DNA of 50,819 bases. It comes from Chara braunii. Taxonomy: Eukaryota > Streptophyta > Charophyceae > Charales > Characeae. A model generated the notes under the pieces. That model was not told where the DNA came from and made no database searches. It saw only the letters and a program-made list of their open reading frames with translations. The stretch spans positions 6,428,002 to 6,478,820 of the forward strand of contig BFEA01000007.1 in NCBI GenBank assembly GCA_003427395.1. The letters run 5' to 3'. Below, piece by piece: positions 33,413 to 44,846 of this stretch; position 1 is the first letter of the stretch, and every line of letters begins with the position of its first letter. The position numbers were made by a program, and so were the translations under genes.

Positions 33413-33906
33413 AAAATCAAATCCAAATAATCACGAGTTTCCCTGTTCTCAGCCACTTACACTCTGATGTGGCAGTACACAGTTCCCTGACTCAACCTTC
33501 CTTCCCTACCTATCGACAGACCAGATAGCTAACACGAAGACCAGATATTGACTCTCTAGTCCTTTCTGTCTGATCAGACCAGGCCACAGGTTTTGTCCAG
33601 ACAGCAGCAGCGACCACCAGAGAGGAGGGGGAAGAGATACATGACACACAAATTTGCAATCAATCGAGGTAAGTGAGCAAGAGGTCCTTCTCTTCTTTGT
33701 AGCTGCTGATGAAGACTCCACGTTCGCTCCAATCGCTCCAATCGCAGGTAGATCTTCTCCTCACTAGCCCCTTCTTCTTCGGCAAACTTCCCCCTCTATC
33801 CCAATCCAACACCTCATCACCTCAACTCTCGCCAGCTATACTCAAGCCAGCTTATCCTTCTCGCCGACCTTGATCATGCCAGCGCGTCCAGTGAGAGTAA
33901 CAAGTT

Positions 33907-33920
33907 CTGCTCCGATACCA
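33907..33920 (-). promoter_or_regulatory. Primer binding site, initiator-Met tRNA type
   Basis: In element orientation, four bases after the 5' LTR, the sequence reads TGGTATCGGAGCAG. This is close to the TGGTATCAGAGC complement of the initiator methionine tRNA 3' end used by many plant LTR retrotransposons. It would prime minus-strand cDNA synthesis. Position and orientation match the LTR boundary. Confidence 0.85.
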
Positions 33921-33924
33921 AATT

Positions 33925-35007
33925 TGCAAGGAACCCGACTGTTCATCACTTGCTGGAGTGCATCAGATCACATGCATATACACTGATTTCACAGTTTGCG
34001 AAGTCTCACATAAAACCCAATAGAAGATGAATGAGAACCAGGAAGATCAACTCAAATATCAAACCCAGAATTAGAGAGAGAACATCGTGGGTTCAAAGTG
34101 TATAGCGCTGAACAGAGATTACAAGTCTTCTTCGATCAACATGAGTTCCAAGCCTCGCGCTCATCAGCGCCAGTTGCCAACAACAGCGCTCAACAGGTAA
34201 GTGTCACCATAGCTCACACTTCCCCCTCTCTCGTTTGCCTTCTTCTCTCTCTCCCTCTATGTCTATAGTCCTGGTCTACCCTCACTCATCATGCATGCAC
34301 ACTCCCTATCACACGAGGATCTACTCTGAATACTACCCACTGGTGTCTCCTACTGACCATCTCTACTAACATACTAACTGCCGCTGGCGCAGCTATGGCT
34401 GCCTTCCCTCTAGCCAGCACTCTNCCTTCCTTCTCACATAGCGCTGCTCTTCAGCCTAGCGCAGCTCACACACATCTAGCGCACAAGTGCCACGGCACTT
34501 CCACACTCTCATGCGAAGTGAGCATCTGTCCAAATGGGAGGCTGGCCAGTCCTTTATAGTGGTGGACTCGCCTGGCATGGCCTGCATTCAGCCTCAAGTG
34601 TCTGGGACTCCTGCCCAGTACCCGTTGTTGCAAAGTGTGTGTCCCAGTATCTTTTCCCATGGTCTGCTGCTGCTTTGGGCCATCGGGCCTGTCTTTTGGA
34701 CTCCTGGTCTGAATCAGGACTGACTCGTGGGATTATGACTGGACTGGGACTGTAGCCTTTGACTCATTACCGAACAGACATGTCTTTTCATCGAGGAGAC
34801 ATGACCCTAACTCAGTCTTGAAAATTGTGTCCCATACCTGTTCGTTCAGGACCTGTTTGTGACCTTTCAAATGAGTTTTCACTTCATTATGGATGCGCCA
34901 TTTACCTCAGGAACTTTGTCTTTTGAGTTGCTGCTCGTGAATTTAAGTTCTCGTTGCTGTTGCCTGTTGGGGCACCCATTTGGGTTCTGATTCGAAAAGG
35001 CCCTTTT
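33925..35007 (-). repeat. 5' LTR of element B
   Basis: The partner of 24763-25853. It contains an N at 34424 where the other LTR has C. In element orientation it would hold the promoter and polyadenylation signal. A short reading frame inside it (about 34487-34723) also appears in the other LTR and is not evidence for a gene. Confidence 0.88.
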
Positions 35008-35012
35008 ATACA

Positions 35013-36057
35013 GAAAACCAAGTTGTGAAATCACACAGATGTCCAGGTAGTCGTGTACAAGCAGAGAGCATCAATGCACCCAGATCCCATCCAAATAAGA
35101 GCAATACAATGAAGTAATGAGCCAATGCTCAAGCCCTCAGGCCACACCAACACAGTATCCAAAGTCGCTCCTTGCTGTCGGGCTCCCAGCGCCCAGCCTA
35201 CACTACCTGACTATTCTACCTACATCAGCATTCTCGTAACAGGCTCACTTCGACTCTCAAAGACCAATATACATGATGTCAACACCATAGTCGACGTCTT
35301 ACATGTACCAGGTACGTATCTCGCTTCCCCTCATCAGACCCTGTCCACACACACTCGCCTCCTTCCTGAAGACCACCGATTGCCCACCTTACCCCCTAGC
35401 GCCCAGCAGCCCGGCCATGGCTGCCAGCGCCCCACTGCCCTGCAGCGCTGCACTTCACCACTCTCGCGCCCGCACGCGCCCTGGCCGCAGCGCAGCATGC
35501 CGTGTCTCGTGCAGGCCAGCATGCCCAGGCCCTGGCTGCTCTCCTTCTTATATGGAAGTGACAGCCCCTGCATTGCTGCGTGTGGTCTGGCTGGAAGCTT
35601 CCAGTAGCTTCCTGTTGGGCCCCATTCCTGCGCTCAGGTCCGAGACGACAGTTGAGGGCCTGGGCCCTTCACAGTTGGACACGGCCTGAGTCTTCGGACT
35701 TGGGCCGTTTGCTGCACTTGCACAGGACCCCGGGGTAGGTACGTTGACAGTACTGCTTTTGCACAGTCCTGTGGCTACTTCATGATGTATCGGCCCTGCT
35801 TTGTGTGTATGTGCCCAGGCGCAACTGCCAAGGCCTGGGCCAACTGTACGACGCAGCTTAGGGAGGCTCGCGCGTCCACTCAACCAACTGGTGGGCTGCA
35901 ACAGCCTGAATACCCATATATGAAAATGTCGAGTTTTGGTCTCTGATGAATATTCAGGCCCGCCTTCACTTAGGGAGGGCACTTGGCTTGCTGGGGGGCT
36001 CTGCCCAGAACATGTGTTTGCCTGATAAGGGCCCCTGTGAGGGGTCATTCCTCACAT
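35013..36057. other. Unassigned region right of element B
   Basis: No confident gene. Long overlapping frames occur at 35125-35690 and 35548-36048, but they follow G/C-rich composition. Around 35240-35335 a short stretch containing VDVLHVPG vaguely recalls the Ty1/copia protease-integrase linker; it is too short to call. Confidence 0.4.
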
Positions 36058-36188
36058 ATATCATGGCAACCGGCCGGACGTCTGGACCGGAATCCAGACG
36101 GTCCGGTTGTCTGGGTATGGGTCCGGTGTCTGGTCCGGTAGGTCTGGATTGGGCCCAATTTTGAAAAATTCGATTTTTTTTTTGGCGA

Positions 36189-36377
36189 GGGCTAGGACGT
36201 TTTTCAGGTCCTAAGCTGCCCCAAAAAACGCCCCCGGTATTTTTTGGCCGTTTCAGGGCCTACCAGACGCCGCCAGACGCTTCCAACAGCTCCCTCTGCT
36301 GTTGTACTACGCTGGTAGTTCATCGGATGAGGATGAGTCTGATTCCAAAAATTAAGCGCTGGCTGCAAAGCGCCACA
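36189..36377. repeat. Dispersed repeat of about 185 bp, copy 2
   Basis: Homologous to 24125-24312 in the same orientation, with differences mainly in the C/T-rich part near the start. The two copies lie outside opposite ends of element B, but their own flanks do not match, so they are not its boundaries. Confidence 0.75.
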
Positions 36378-36388
36378 GAACATCAAGC

Positions 36389-36390
<2 letters not shown>

Positions 36391-36422
<32 letters not shown>
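36391..36422. repeat. (GA)n microsatellite
   Basis: About 16 GA units directly after the dispersed repeat. A run of about 29 T follows at 36522-36550. Confidence 0.9.
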
Positions 36423-36426
<4 letters not shown>

Positions 36427-36518
36427 TATGGTCAGATCTGAGATCCCGTCTTAGATCTGGTCCTGACCAGATCACCGATCTGTTCTTAGTACTTCTTATG
36501 CAGATCTGAATAACTTAA

Positions 36519-36556
<38 letters not shown>

Positions 36557-36999
36557 CAAGAAGGCCCCATCTGGGGGGCATATGAATATGAATTAGAAAG
36601 TCTAACTTCAAAGTTCAAAGTTCTGTTTTTTCCTGATTTTCGTACTCTTTTCTGAAGTGACTTGGGATTGTTCTGTTGAGAACTGGTTTCAAGTGTTGTG
36701 TGAGCCTTTGTGAACGTCTGTGACAGTATTGACTCTATTGAGCTGTCAAGTTCTGAATAGTGAAAGACAGTAAGCTGTGGTTAATACCGATTATAAGTTA
36801 TTACTTTTTTTTTCTTTTTTTTTTCTCCCCGGTCCGGACATTTTTTTTGTGTCTGGTGCACCGGTCCGGATGGTCCTGGTCTGATCCTGTCCGGTTGTCC
36901 GGTGCCTGTCCGGATTACCGGGCGTCTGGACCAGTCCAGACAAATGTCTGGGCCTCGGTCCAGACATGTCTGGGTCCAGGTCCGGGGTTGCCATGATAT

Positions 37000-38578
37000 T
37001 TACACATACAGCACTACCGGGAAAAAAAAAAAGAAAAGGAAAGAAAGAAAAAAAAAAAACGGAAGGCCTGCGTAAATAGGGCGCAAAGACGGGAGGGGAG
37101 ATTCCACAACACTCCCAAATGTTGTGCTCTCTGTTTGCGGCCAACTTACACAGGCCTCACCAACAGATTTATTGCTGCAGAATGGAGCCTCGTGAAGAGT
37201 CGGTCCTCGTCACTGGAGGAGGCCCGTAATGCTCTTTGTTTTTCCTTTGGTTCTTTTTTTTTTTTTAAACGAGTAATCTTTCCGAATCAGGGCACAGCGC
37301 CCAAGGCCAGATACACAACATGTAGCAGTCAAACGGGACAGCCTGTTTATCCTGCTCTGCCAAGAGCTCAGACCCCATCCCTTTACACAATCTTGTGAGC
37401 TCAGAGCCTTGTCCCTTCACACAATCCTTTCATACCGAAATATAAGCCCAGGGCGGACCCAGACACCAGACCACCAATTACAAAGACTACAAATCAGAGC
37501 GCACATCTCACAAATCTCGAACAAAGGTACGATTTGGTAGAGCTAGGGCGGTTGTAGGCATGGTAGTCTCAGAAGTTCAGTAGCAGCTAGCTTAGGTGGC
37601 AGCCTGTGGGCTGCGTGGAGTCTGTAGTGAAACCCTTGCAGGCATTTCAGCCTGTAAGCTAAGCTGGACTGGATGATGCTTCCAGTACTTCCTTGACCGG
37701 GGCCCATGTCCCACTTGCACCATAGAGGTAGCTCTACATGGAGTTTTCAGCCACGTGTGACTTAGTGTGACGGCTGAGAATCATCAGTTGGTGGATTTGG
37801 TGGGGATATTTGTTTTCCATTTTGTTTTGCATTTTCGTTTGGGAAATATAACGTAAATTGAGGACTGTTTGAACAGAACGCCCCCTGCCCTTCCCCTTTT
37901 CCGTGAAGCTAGCTCCCCCATTCGGAGTGGGACAGCTAGTTCTACAGAAGTTATCATTACCTCCTCCTGGGAGGGCACTCTGAGGGGCGTGGGAGGACAC
38001 TCTGAGGGACATGGGAGGGCACTCGTTTGGTTCATTTCAGAGGTGAATGCACACTCCACGTTCATTTCACGCTACTTCGTGAAGTACACGGAGAGTTCCC
38101 TATACTATGGAGAGTTTCACTAGAGGAGATTTTGTTTCCCGGGGTAAGAGGTTGGACCGGTGTGCTTCCACCGGCGCTACGGCGCTCAGACCAAGCGCAG
38201 CCACAAAATCTACCAACACGATCGTGCTTCGGCAGAGGGTGGAGTTGCATAGCGTCGCCATGACGGCGCGACATAGCTATGCTGCTATGGCAACTCGCGG
38301 TCTCTGGTTTCGACCTCGTACTACACAAGAGGTTGTAGACAGCTAAGCTTGTGGTTGCTCCATAGCTACTAGAAGGACTTCTCAACTCCTGTTTGCGGTG
38401 CTAGTATAGAGGGTATTTCTAGATAGGCGAACCTCGAATATGCCGACCTCCAAGAGGACATAGTGACAATTATCAATTGATATGTACGCTTGGGTTCAAG
38501 CTTAAAAGGAAGAGAAACGGAATTAGTAGCCAAGTACACACTCAGTCTTGAGTGTAGCGGAGTGCTAAGAACGTGGAA
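37000..38578. other. Unassigned region and probable LINE 5' untranslated region
   Basis: The left part has A-rich low complexity (37020-37060) and no gene. A 22-bp repeat (GGGAGGGCACTCTGAGGGGC plus two bases) occurs two and a half times at 37969-38032. The last few hundred bases before the ORF1 start at 38579 are probably the LINE leader, but I cannot place its 5' end. Confidence 0.45.
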
Positions 38579-39490
38579 ATGACGGAAGTAGAGATGGACA
38601 GAGGCGCGAGATCCCCGCCGGCCGCTCCAGCCGGAACAGAAGAAGACAATGATAGACTACACGAATTAGCAAGAAGATGCTATGTAGATGGAGTTATGCC
38701 AGCAAGCATCAACCCACGAGAAATGAGTAGAGAAGGACGGGAAGTGCGCTTCAGAGTCAGTAGAAATATCGATCAGATAAAGATAAGCTGGCTGAAGGAA
38801 CACACTGTAACCATAATCTTCCGGGATGAGGCGAGATTTCTCTCACGAAAGGTCAAAGAAGATATTGTAAGAGCATTCAAAGATGAGAAGGTGAGCGAGG
38901 GATCCTTCGACGCAGGCACTTGCAACCGTGGAAGGGTTAAAATAGAGAGCCCAAACGTGATATCATACGTTGCGAAGAGCATGGCAATTGCCAACTGCCT
39001 GATTATCAAAGGCAGAGATGAGCTCACGATTGGTTCTTCACACTAAGTATTAAAATGTAAATTGTGGCTTACAAAGGCCCAATTGAAGGCCCAAAGGCAC
39101 GAGGAAGATGAAGCTGTCTTTTGGGTAATAGCAGTACAAGTCCCGTTAGACGCGTTCTTTTACCTCAAAGCACAAGTGGCACGAGCTATAGGACCGATTG
39201 CTCGCACACATCCTGCAGAACAAGATAGACTGAAGCCAGCTTTGATTAACATAAAGTTTGAAATCGAACTGGAGTCGAGAGGCAACATGAAAGACAAAAT
39301 ATGGGTGGACACCTGTGAGGGAGATGCACTGGAAGTCAGACTGGTGTCTTCAGAAAAACCAAGGTGCAGGCGGTGCAGGGCGTGCTTTCACACGGAGGTG
39401 GAATGTAGAAGGAATAGACAACAATGGCAACAAGGGCAAGCGGAACCGTCGCAACAAGCTCAATCGGAGTCAACAAGCCGCCCACAATAA
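38579..39490 (+). pseudogene. LINE ORF1, RNA-binding part with CCHC knuckle
   Basis: ORF1 of a plant-type L1 LINE, an RNA-binding protein that packages the element transcript. I start it at the ATG of MTEVEMDRG (38579) rather than at an upstream GTG. The frame is open to 39490 except for one TAA at 39044-39046. After that stop come KCKLWLTKAQLKAQ, a conserved middle domain (VIAVQVPLDAFFYLKAQ), and a zinc knuckle CRRCRACFHTEVEC near 39364-39405 with exact C-x2-C-x4-H-x4-C spacing. It ends in a Gln-rich tail. This layout matches LINE gag-like proteins of plants. Confidence 0.8.
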
Positions 39491-40872
39491 CAAGGTCATC
39501 TTCAACCACTCTGGACCCAAGGAACAAGGATGGGCGGTGGTCAAGCTGAAGGAGGAGGCGGAGCAACTCAGGCTGCCCTCGGCCCGGAAGGCGGTCCTGC
39601 ATCGATTTTCTCCGGAGTCAGGCAGGCGATACATCGCCTAAGCAAGGAACGGGAGCAAACCAAAGGGACACTGCCACCACGCCTGGTCTGGGGATGCCAC
39701 CACAAGGAATCCCCTACGCAAACCAAGGTCAACAACAGACGGAATCGGGATACTTGCCCACCATGGGTAATCAGGAGTTATTCCCACGAGGGAATATTGC
39801 CCGTAATAATCCAGTCTTCTCTCCAGGTCAAGCAGCTCCTTCTCCTTGGCGGGGGATCTGTCAACAAATGCGGGAGGACAACCTTGTATCCTATACCTAG
39901 GCATGCAGCCATATGTGAGTTCTACATTTCTACCTTATGGCAATCCCTCAGTAGCGGCAGGTCAACAATCTCCAGCAGCTATGGGCCAAGCAACAACATT
40001 CGGAAGTCAGGAGACCCCAGTCAGACGCATGGAGAAAAGTGGTCAGCAGAGTGGGCTACCTTTACGTGGAGCGTCCACGTCTACAGTTCCACGGGACACT
40101 AGTCTATCACTGGGAGGACAGTCAAGACCAAGAAGTGATGCACTGGGAAAGCAGCGGTGTCTGGATGGGCCGTCTTTGACTTCCTCACTCCATAGGAATA
40201 AGGAATGGATGTCCCCCCCCCGGATCGGATAGTTCATAGACCACTATCGGAGACACTCCAGGCACGAAGACGACATGAAGAAGGACCCCTGTCTCACTCC
40301 ACCGAGGTCAGATCAACGACCTCGAGGTAAGGATCCTCCCGCTGTTCTGTACGTTCACCCGTAACAATCAGTGGATCGTATCCGTTGTCGGACCAAATGG
40401 GACTCAAGCCTTCGTCAACATCTTTGCTCCAGAACAGCGGACGCCAGGATCAATCTTTACCTTGATTCGATCAACGGTTAGAAATAAATTTCAATTTCGA
40501 TGGATTACCGATGAGCTGATGGTTAGGTTGATTACCAATGTTCCCAATGCTCGTGGTAAGAAATTGAAATTCTTTGTCCCGCTTTTTGATGCTAGATTTG
40601 ACCCAGGGCAATTGGAATCTCTGGAAGCCAAAGGCCTTAGGCTCATGAAAAAAAGACGACAGGAACTTGGACGACTGAATATTCCTCCCCACTGTTCCGC
40701 TGAGATTTTGACGGAAGTAGAAGGACGACTCCCTAATATGAAGAAGCTGAACTCACACTTCGTCAAGAATTGTCTTGCCTCCCCGTGGAAAACTGAAGTT
40801 AAGAGTACCCTCCCACTCCACCCCTGGAATCCAACCATCAGCGGGAGAAGCGGCAGGAAATGTCTAAGCTAA
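39491..40872 (+). pseudogene. LINE ORF1 C-terminal region, frameshifted
   Basis: Coding-like sequence continues in shifting frames: a Gly/Pro/Gln-rich tail (39694-39900, 39846-40232), then a segment from about 40350 to 40872. That segment contains VVGPNGTQAFVNIFAPEQ and later FFVPLFDARFDPGQLESLEAKGL. I do not recognise a named domain in it. It ends with TAA at 40870-40872, overlapping the ATG of the endonuclease frame (40860-40862) by 13 nt, as expected for neighbouring LINE ORFs. At least two frame changes separate it from the knuckle, so whether it is part of ORF1 or a separate frame is uncertain. Confidence 0.55.
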
Positions 40873-42033
40873 ACCTGACTACTTGGAACATGCGTGAACT
40901 AGGCGGTACTACAAAACGTCATAAGCGCGAGAGATTGAAAAACGTGGCTTCACCTAAAGAAATGCCACGTCGCCTGTCTCCAAGAAACGAAGCTTAGCGA
41001 AGATAAGATCATTGCGCTTGGCCACTAGTGGGATGGACCGCAAATTCGGTCCCCCGCCATGGGCTCTCGGGGTGGTACTGCTATCTTGATTCACCGCGAT
41101 GCCGATGTAGAAATCATTGATCATTATGCTGATTTATGGGGAAAGTGGTTTTGGGTCAAATTTTGGAAAGATGATCTGGAATGGGTCATTGCTTTTATTT
41201 ACGCTCCAGTTGATCAGGCGGAGCGTACACAATTCTTTGACGAACTATTGTATGTAATACCGGGAGGAGACCGCCTTATTTTGGCAGCTGATTGGAATAC
41301 GTCACTTGATGTAACATACTTTTCATTCACTGGTTCACAAGACAAGGATGCTTTGCTAAATATTATGGATGAACTAAATCTGATTGATCCATTTCGCCTT
41401 TCTCACCCAAATTTACCAGGATTGACTTGGTTTTCCAACATAGGTGAAAAGATGGGTAAAATGTACCGCAAACTTGACTACTTTTTAATATCATCCCAAC
41501 TGTGGGAATCAGTGGTCATGGTGGAGGAGGCCCTACAGCCTCTCTCAGACCATAAACCCGTCAGCATATCCTTGACAACCTCATCTCATAAAAGGGGTAG
41601 GGGGTTATTCCACCTCCACACCCAAAATTTGGAAGACCCAGGCTTGGTAGACTGGATGAAACATTTTTGGATAAGCTGGGAGTCAACGAGATCTGAATTC
41701 CTATCTAGGGAACAGTGGTGGAACTCAGGATCTAAATTGTTTTTCAACCTATTAAGCGTTTTCTCTAGGATATTGGCCACAAAACGTGTGAAGAAGGAAG
41801 AGCGAATCAAGAAGAAAACCAGATACGTTGCACAACGAATGACTGAACACTCGGTATCTAACCTAGTCTGGGGCAAAGAAAGATCTAAACTGATGTCAAA
41901 TTGGGAGGATCTGCAAAGGAAGGACTCTAAAGTCTGGGTTGAACGCCTGATTGTGAAAGGAATAACGATTTATGATCTTATGACTAAGAAACGTTCCAAA
42001 AACTTATACCAAGACGGTCAACGGTTCCAATGA
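40860..42033 (+). pseudogene. LINE ORF2, APE-type endonuclease domain
   Basis: The N-terminal endonuclease of ORF2 nicks target DNA to start reverse transcription. It begins at MSKLNLTTWNMREL (40860). After a frame change near 40945 the catalytic Glu motif CLQETKL follows, then a TAG at 41026-41028, SRGGTAILI, AFIYAPVDQAERTQFFDEL, the Asn/Asp motif ILAADWNTSLD, RKLDYFLIS and the terminal LSDHKPVSI. All characteristic APE motifs can be seen. From about 41600 the frame becomes a Lys/Glu-rich linker to RT and ends in TGA at 42031-42033. It is inactive through the frame change and stop. Confidence 0.87.
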
Positions 42034-42206
42034 GAGAATTGTCTCATCCATTCGATTCCTCAGAACCGAAAGTTAAAGAACTAACGCAGTTATGTAAATA
42101 TGCAGCGCTCTACTACCAGGATATATTGACATCCCGACTACGAGGAACGGATGTACTGGACAACTTGGATGAAGATTTTGACCATTGGAATAACACCCAA
42201 GTATGA

Positions 42207-43163
42207 ATATCACTGGAAGTTCGTCTCGATCTTGACAGACCCATTACAGGGGAGAAAACTCATGAAACACTAAAAGCAATGTCGAAAGGAAAAACATATG
42301 GGGATGATGACCTCCCAGTAGAACGGTACCTAGTTATTTGGTCTGAAGTGGGGGAGAGCCTGGTGGAGATATATAATGAAACACTGACAGGTGCCAACTT
42401 ATCACAAAATATGCGCCATGGTGTTATTTCGGTGTTGTTAAAAAACGGAGATAGGGCAGAAATACGGATCTGGAGACCCATTTTGGTGTTGAATGTCCCC
42501 TATAAACTCCTTGCAAAAATTCTAGCCAGGAGATTGGCAAAATACCTCCCCTCATTGGTACAAGAAGACCAGGCAGGATTCGTCCAAGGTAGGTCGATAT
42601 TTGATAACATAGTCACAAGTATCGAATCTCTTGAAATTATCCATAGCGACTCCTTGGACGTGGTTGTCCTACTTCTGGATCTGGAAACAACATACAACCG
42701 TTTCAACTGGTCCTATGTGCTCACGACAATGAAAGTAATGGGATTTGGGGCAAAATTTTGCAAGTGGATCGTAGTAATTTATTCACTATCAACAACATTG
42801 GTAATGATTAATGGACAGGAGTCCAAACCTTTTAATCTCACCAGATCGTTCAGGCAGGGATGCCCCTTGGCACCCCTGTTGTTTGCAACACAAATGGAAG
42901 TGCTCCTTAACAACATCCGTGCACATGACCGTATCAAAGCATTACAAACGGGCATGTCACAATGCAAGGTCAAGGCCTTGGTTGACGACCTGTTTGCAAT
43001 CTTAGAAAACTTTGTCGAATCACTAGGAGCTCTGAAAATGGAATTGGATTCTTACCGCAAACGCTCTGAGGCATTTGTTAATGGGTACAAATCTGTATAT
43101 CTCCTCCCCACTTCGTTTGCTCCCTCTTGTGAATGGGGCATGAAGCGGATTGAAGAGGGTTAA
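42207..43163 (+). pseudogene. LINE ORF2, reverse transcriptase domain
   Basis: A non-LTR reverse transcriptase. In order there are KGKTYGDDDLPVERY (family motif GKxPGPDGLPxEFY), RIWRPILVLNVPYKLLAKI, ARRLAKYLPSLVQEDQAGF, QGRSIFDNI, the first catalytic Asp in LLDLETTYNRFNW, SFRQGCPLAPLLF, and ALVDDLFAIL, where the usual F/Y-A-D-D reads L-V-D-D. Both Asp of this box are kept. A TGA near 42206 and a frame change separate it from the endonuclease frame, and the thumb frame ends at 43163. It is degenerate but well recognisable. Confidence 0.9.
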
Positions 43164-44826
43164 TCTGAACGTCTCTTGGGCGTCCAAATATCTCTACTCG
43201 ATTGTGAAGGCGACCAGGACGATATACTTTTGCAGAAGTCTATGCACCGAATGGTCACATGGGGCAAAGCTCCACACCTTTCGTTATTCGGTCGTGCGTA
43301 GGTAATTAACAGTGTTTTTTTTGCCCTACTGTAGTTTGTTGGAAAAGTTAGGAAACTGGGTAAGCATATGTACTCCTTAACCAGGAGAAGAGTCGCTAAA
43401 TTCGTTTGGAAACCGTATGCTACAGACGAAGAATTCTTCATCTCCAAAGTCGCCTGGGAAATGTTATTTAACCCCAGGGACAAAAGAGGTCTCAGAATCC
43501 TTGATCCATTAAAACAGAACAGTGCTATGTTACTACGATGGCTAACCCGGGCCTGCATGTCAAAGCCAGTTCCTCACTAGGTAGAAATGGCTGAATACAT
43601 TCTAGCCTCATAGTGGAATTTGTCAAGACCCTAGGATGTATGGCTATGCTTGATGCTCTTCTCGTTCCAGAAAAGACATGTAAAGTCTCCCTTCTAGCGA
43701 GTGATAATTACGGCCTGAGTAGACAACGATTTGATTAAAGTTGATAGCACAAGTTCTGGACGTAAGTGGATAGAGAAAGGTGTACTGCGAATTGAGGGCA
43801 TTTGGGACCCTATCCTAAGTACATGGAGGAGAGAGTTAGATATGTGGACCACACTTGGACAAGTGAGAAACATTGGCCAAAAGTTGGCACTGATTATATT
43901 ACTCATCCCCGGACACTCGAAATAACAAATGAGCCCAGGCGTTGTAGACCCTTTTGGTACGTGGTACACATGCGCCAGAGGAGAAAACCCAAGTACATGG
44001 AAATTAATGGAATATCTACCAGATGGAAAAAGATTGTTTCAAGGATGGCAAGTTAGCTTGGATTACTCACTATTAAAAGACGAAGATGACGAACACCCAC
44101 CAATGGTCGCTCAGATGGCTCAAGTTCGAGTCTCTGAATCGGTGTCAGCTGAGGGAAAAAGTCTGTGCATGTTGCTGTGTAAAGGGACCACTATTGGAAA
44201 TTTGAAGCTAGATCCGCTAATGTGGGAACAGCGGGCACTGGGAAAAAATGGAGAGAATGTCCAGTTAATGAACTACACCCAGAAGATTGGATATAAGGCA
44301 ATTATCCCTACAAAATAGCAGTCCATACTAGACATCGATCCAATCTACATGAACAGAGCCCTGATCAGTTGTTGGGAACAACTAAAGGTAATCCCCTGCC
44401 AACGGCAGGCGGCAATCTTATGGCTTCTCTCAATGGCCGCTACTCGCTCAGCTGTATGGCTGGCAGAAAGAAGAATGGAAGTGGATCTGAAATGCCAAAG
44501 ATGTGACTGGGCCTTCGAGTCAACAATACACGTTATGGTGGGATTGCCCGACTCCGGCCCAAATCTGGAAATGGTGGATGGAGACATGGTTGAAACTACC
44601 ATCGCTAGAATGGACTAAACTTTGGACTTTGCTTGGTGGTATTCCGGTGAACATGCCCCTGAAGGGTTGGGGTTACATCGCACAAACAGCAAGAGCTGTA
44701 ATTTTCTCGGTCATTTGGCAGGGTAGTAATGACCAAGTATTTCATAATGAATAATGGTCCATAGCACAGTCTACAAACAATATTCTTCAAGGCCTGAGAA
44801 GAGCCATCCAGGCAAACCGGCGGTGA
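43164..44826 (+). pseudogene. LINE ORF2 C-terminal region with zinc-binding tail
   Basis: This holds the rest of ORF2 in several frames. From 43368 FVWKPYATDEEFFISKVAWE and LLRWLTRAC match the conserved post-RT segment of plant LINEs. From 43929 there is an undefined linker. From 44349, ILWLLSMAATRSAVWLAER and CQRCDWAFESTIHVM, then DCPTPAQIWKWW in the next frame, form the zinc-binding RT tail (zf-RVT type). An in-frame TAA stands at 44752-44754. The last codons (GLRRAIQANRR) run to TGA at 44824-44826, 20 bp before the satellite array. Confidence 0.75.
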
Positions 44827-44846
44827 AAAGTTGTTAAATCTACTAA

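Larger units (their letters stand above)
24763..35007 (-). mobile_element. Chromovirus (Ty3/gypsy) element B, nearly complete
   Basis: A 10.2-kb LTR retrotransposon on the minus strand. It has a 5' LTR (33925-35007), an iMet-tRNA-type primer site, gag with coiled-coil, RGG-rich and CCHC parts, protease, RT, RNase H, integrase, chromodomain and a 3' LTR (24763-25853). ATACA occurs immediately outside both ends (24758-24762 and 35008-35012) and is the probable target-site duplication. The LTRs differ at 12 of the first 278 aligned bases by my count, so the insertion is not recent. Three later events disturb it: a poly-A retroposon (27542-27649), a palindromic array in gag (about 29890-30850) and a leader duplication around an N base at 33174. 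Numerous stops make it defective. Confidence 0.92.
36058..36999. repeat. Segment bounded by inverted repeats, about 0.94 kb
   Basis: ATATCATGGCAACC at 36058-36071 is repeated perfectly inverted at 36986-36999. On the inner side of both ends lie irregular GGTCCGGA/TCTGGACC half-palindromes (36071-36160 and 36828-36985). Inside are the 185-bp dispersed repeat copy, a (GA)n run and a long T-run. I find no clear target duplication and no transposase. It could be a foldback-type element or a chance inversion of a repeated motif. Confidence 0.55.
38579..44826 (+). mobile_element. Degenerate L1-type LINE, coding part
   Basis: This 6.2-kb unit has the order gag-like ORF1 with CCHC knuckle, APE endonuclease, RT and zinc tail, all on the plus strand, as in plant L1 elements. 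The 5' end is not defined. No simple poly-A tail follows; instead a dimeric satellite begins 20 bp after the ORF2 stop. Multiple stops and frame changes show long decay. Confidence 0.85.

Noticed and set aside
34487-34723. Short frame in the 5' LTR of element B
   Set aside because: It lies wholly inside LTR sequence, is matched in the other LTR, and has no domain.
35240-35335. VDVLHVPG stretch resembling a Ty1/copia linker
   Set aside because: About 25 residues of loose similarity with no protease, integrase or RT nearby.
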